From: Candidatus Aerophobota bacterium
GTDB taxonomy: Bacteria; Aerophobota; Aerophobia; Aerophobales; B3-G15
NCBI GenBank assembly: GCA_003648845.1
Contig: QMQA01000037.1
Span: 1-8,307 of the forward strand
Length of the DNA stretch: 8,307 nucleotides
Reading direction: 5' to 3'
Part shown: one piece after another, positions 6,562 to 8,307 of the stretch
Position numbering within the stretch: position 1 is the stretch's first letter
Layout of the letters: every line of letters begins with the position of its first letter
Program-made: the position numbers and the translations under genes
The notes under the pieces: generated by a model
Told to the model about the DNA's origin: nothing
The model's input: the letters and a program-made list of their open reading frames with translations, nothing else
The model's database searches: none

Positions 6562-7986
6562 CTACATATATAAATGCTTAAGTGAGAAGAGAAATCTGGT
6601 GACCACAATAAGGTATATAGAGGCTAAAGTGGTAGTTATAAGAGCCAGGATAAGTCCTACCTTAACCCACTGAAAAAAACCTATCTTTATCCCTGCTTGT
6701 TTTTCCAGTAGTCCCAGGGCTACAATATTGGCCGGACTTCCTATCATAGTTATATTACTCCCGAAACATCCTCCCAAAAATAGTCCCCACCACAAAGGAT
6801 AGGTCAGAATATGCGCTACACCTTTAGCTTCCAGAGCTTTGATAGCAGGAACTAAAATAGAAACCACTACTACATTATCCATTATGGAGGAGCTGAGGGA
6901 AGAAATCCAGGTAATTTCTGTGATTAGCAATAAAGGCTGAATTTTTGCTTGATTTTCTAAAAAAGATGAGATTAAATTGGTAACTCCTGTATATTTAAAA
7001 GTTCCTGCCTTTGCAAAAAAAAGAATGAAAAATACTATAGTCCACCAGTCTACATGTTCCTCTATGTAAACCCTTGCCTCTTCTTTTTTCCAGCTCAGGG
7101 CTATACCGGCTCCCACCAAAGGAATAGCAACCAGTAAAGTGTTAGGTGGAAGAGAAAACAGTTTCTCTATCTGAAAATGAAGAGTCAGGGAAAATAGTAT
7201 TGTTCCCAATAAAAAAAGTTCCTCTTTTATTTCTCTGGTGGCCGGCACATTTATCAGCTGCCGGAAGGTTCGATCTTCTATTTCTACTTCTTTTATTTTA
7301 GTTTCTATTTTTTTCATATCACCTCGATACCACATCCAGAGAAAGCCGGTCCCAACTAACAAGCAAGAGAGTGTAATTGGAAAAGACCAGAATAAAAAAT
7401 CTTTAAAATGCAGACCTGCATAAGTCTCCAACAGAATCCCGGCAGGACTTCCCAATATAGTTCCGGCACTGGCTATGTTAGTGGTCATTAAAGTTACCAT
7501 AATAAAGGGTAAGGGATTTATGGCAAAGAAATTGCATATCTCCAGTACAAGAGAACTCATGAATATAACTGAGGCTACCTGACCCACAAGAGAGGTTAAA
7601 AGAAAAGAGAATCCGATAATGAGAAGAAATAATTTAATAGCATTGAGATTTCTTATTAACAGAATTTTCTCCAGCAACCAGGTGAAAAACTCGGCTTCTC
7701 TTAAAAGACCTACTAAGACCATCATCCCTATCAAAAACACTATAAGGTCCAGAGAGGCAAAGGTAATCAAATGCTGGATATCTAAGGTTCTGGTTAAAAG
7801 AAGAGCACCTACCCCTAAAAAAGCTATAGGAAGGTGAAACCTCCAGAAGACCAGAGTTGCAAACACGGTGGTTATAAAAATAATAAGGGAGAGCTTTTGA
7901 GGCAAGGTCAAATAATTACTATTAATAATAATTAGCAGCGCTCCAGCTATTACTGAAGGTAGAATCCAGGCCTTCTTTTTTATCAC
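6562..7986 (-). CDS. ArsB/NhaD/SLC13-like ion permease (CitMHS-type)
   Basis: A 474-residue polytopic inner-membrane protein with about ten to twelve hydrophobic segments, of the ion transporter superfamily that includes ArsB, NhaD and SLC13 carriers. The two-repeat architecture is visible. Repeat 1 ends with TTNIASAGTILGSPAGILL (168-186). Repeat 2 has SSSIMDNVVVVS (365-376) and GSNITMIGSPANIVALG (409-425), the family's helix-break substrate and ion site. A charged cytoplasmic loop (about 222-255) separates the halves. Repeat 1 lacks the Asp-Asn pair (TSLVGQVAS at 131-139) and has SPAG instead of SPAN. The substrate (Na+/H+, arsenite or a carboxylate/inorganic anion) cannot be told. The start is GTG at 7986 with only a weak GGGA ribosome-binding site. 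It has its own promoter and a following terminator, so it is probably monocistronic, and it is divergent from a PII-like gene. Confidence 0.85.
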   Translation of the reverse strand: MIKKKAWILPSVIAGALLIIINSNYLTLPQKLSLIIFITTVFATLVFWRFHLPIAFLGVGALLLTRTLDIQHLITFASLDLIVFLIGMMVLVGLLREAEFFTWLLEKILLIRNLNAIKLFLLIIGFSFLLTSLVGQVASVIFMSSLVLEICNFFAINPLPFIMVTLMTTNIASAGTILGSPAGILLETYAGLHFKDFLFWSFPITLSCLLVGTGFLWMWYRGDMKKIETKIKEVEIEDRTFRQLINVPATREIKEELFLLGTILFSLTLHFQIEKLFSLPPNTLLVAIPLVGAGIALSWKKEEARVYIEEHVDWWTIVFFILFFAKAGTFKYTGVTNLISSFLENQAKIQPLLLITEITWISSLSSSIMDNVVVVSILVPAIKALEAKGVAHILTYPLWWGLFLGGCFGSNITMIGSPANIVALGLLEKQAGIKIGFFQWVKVGLILALITTTLASIYLIVVTRFLFSLKHLYM

Positions 7987-8063
7987 ATTGGATATCCCAT
8001 ACTTTATAATGGTATATTCAGTTTCTTTCCGCTATCGCCGTCTATTTCCTGAATTGCGCTATT

Positions 8064-8092
8064 ATTGTAAAAGATAATTGAATTAATGTCAA
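8064..8092 (-). promoter_or_regulatory. Near-consensus promoter for the permease gene
   Basis: On the minus strand a perfect TTGACA (8092-8087), a 17-base spacer and TACAAT (8069-8064). The predicted start near 8057 gives a leader of about 70 bases. This leader contains a 6-bp inverted repeat, ATTCAG/CTGAAT (8016-8021 and 8049-8054), with a 27-base loop, which may be a weak structure near the 5' end. Confidence 0.75.
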
Positions 8093-8122
8093 AAATATCC
8101 AGGAAACCGAAACCTGATATTG

Positions 8123-8152
8123 ACTTTAACGGGGAAATAATGTAACTTTAAC
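8123..8152 (+). repeat. Direct repeat ACTTTAAC, two copies 22 bp apart
   Basis: ACTTTAAC occurs at 8123-8130 and again at 8145-8152, so the copies are 22 bp (about two helical turns) apart. The second copy is just upstream of the ribosome-binding site AAAGGTGG (8155-8162) of the PII-like gene. The spacing suits a regulator bound on one face of the DNA. A possible promoter TTGACT (8120-8125), 17 bases, TAACTT (8143-8148) overlaps both copies but has a poor -10. Confidence 0.4.
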
Positions 8153-8168
8153 ATAAAGGTGGAAATTC

Positions 8169-8307
8169 ATGAAGCTTCTGGTTTTTGTGCTCAATAAAGA
8201 GGAACTTCTGGAGGAGGTACTGGAAGCATTTGTAGAGGCAGGAATTCCAGGTGCAACTATTCTTGATTCTGAAGGAATGGGCAGATTCCTGACATACGAG
8301 GTTCCCC
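8169..8307 (+). CDS. PII-like regulatory protein, N-terminal fragment (cut by window edge)
   Basis: The first 46 codons begin at an ATG with a strong ribosome-binding site (AAAGGTGG, 6 bases upstream) and run off the window end. The translation starts MKLLVFVLNK, continues with an acidic amphipathic helix (EELLEEVLEAFVEA) and then GIPGATILDSEGMGRF. This beta-alpha-beta order with Gly-Ile-x-Gly-Ala-Thr-Ile and a Gly-Met-Gly turn resembles the first half of the PII ferredoxin-like fold. It is not canonical GlnB/GlnK, which begins differently; it looks like a divergent PII-like group. Such proteins usually form trimers, bind nucleotides and often control a neighbouring transporter. Here the divergent neighbour is a permease. 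The T-loop and the C-terminal nucleotide-binding residues lie outside the window, so function and ligand are unproven. Confidence 0.65.
   Translation, partial: MKLLVFVLNKEELLEEVLEAFVEAGIPGATILDSEGMGRFLTYEVP

Overview
The window is bacterial chromosomal DNA that looks AT-rich by eye. It is densely packed, has clear Shine-Dalgarno sites and sigma-70-type promoters, and uses several TTG/GTG starts. The gene set (a DUF1385/YqhQ-like protein, a LipL-like acyltransferase, a PII-like protein and a radical SAM-HhH protein) points away from enteric bacteria. It fits an AT-rich Gram-positive or deep-branching, possibly uncultured anaerobic lineage. The phylum cannot be fixed from this sequence. I see no phage, IS, CRISPR, tRNA or rRNA.

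Layout. The left edge holds the first 22 codons of a minus-strand response regulator. It is divergent from a plus-strand LplA/LipL-family lipoyl/octanoyl transferase (236-997). The 167-bp gap between them holds a strong minus-strand promoter, a UUCG-loop hairpin at the predicted 5' end of the regulator mRNA, and a large double inverted repeat next to the transferase ribosome-binding site. A second plus-strand gene (1160-2338) has its own promoter, preceded by four AACCNNN heptamers. It encodes a radical SAM protein with a C-terminal helix-hairpin-helix, of the family usually linked to an unusual uracil-DNA glycosylase, which is absent here.

Converging on it is a minus-strand operon of valS (valyl-tRNA synthetase), a SLOG/LOG-like TIGR00725-type protein and a DUF1385 membrane protein. 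It is joined by 4-bp overlaps, or possibly a 5-bp gap at the last junction. The operon has its own promoter, which overlaps the terminator of the preceding gene. That gene (6562-7986, minus) is an ArsB/NhaD/CitMHS-like permease with a near-consensus promoter. Divergent from it, the right edge starts a small PII-like regulatory protein, cut off after 46 residues.

Functionally the window mixes housekeeping genes (valS, lipoyl metabolism) with poorly understood conserved genes. The best leads are the permease/PII-like divergent pair, the orphan radical SAM DNA-repair-type protein, and the structured leaders around 99-227. All intergenic stretches are under 200 bp. No clearly novel multi-gene system is visible; the findings are leads rather than discoveries.
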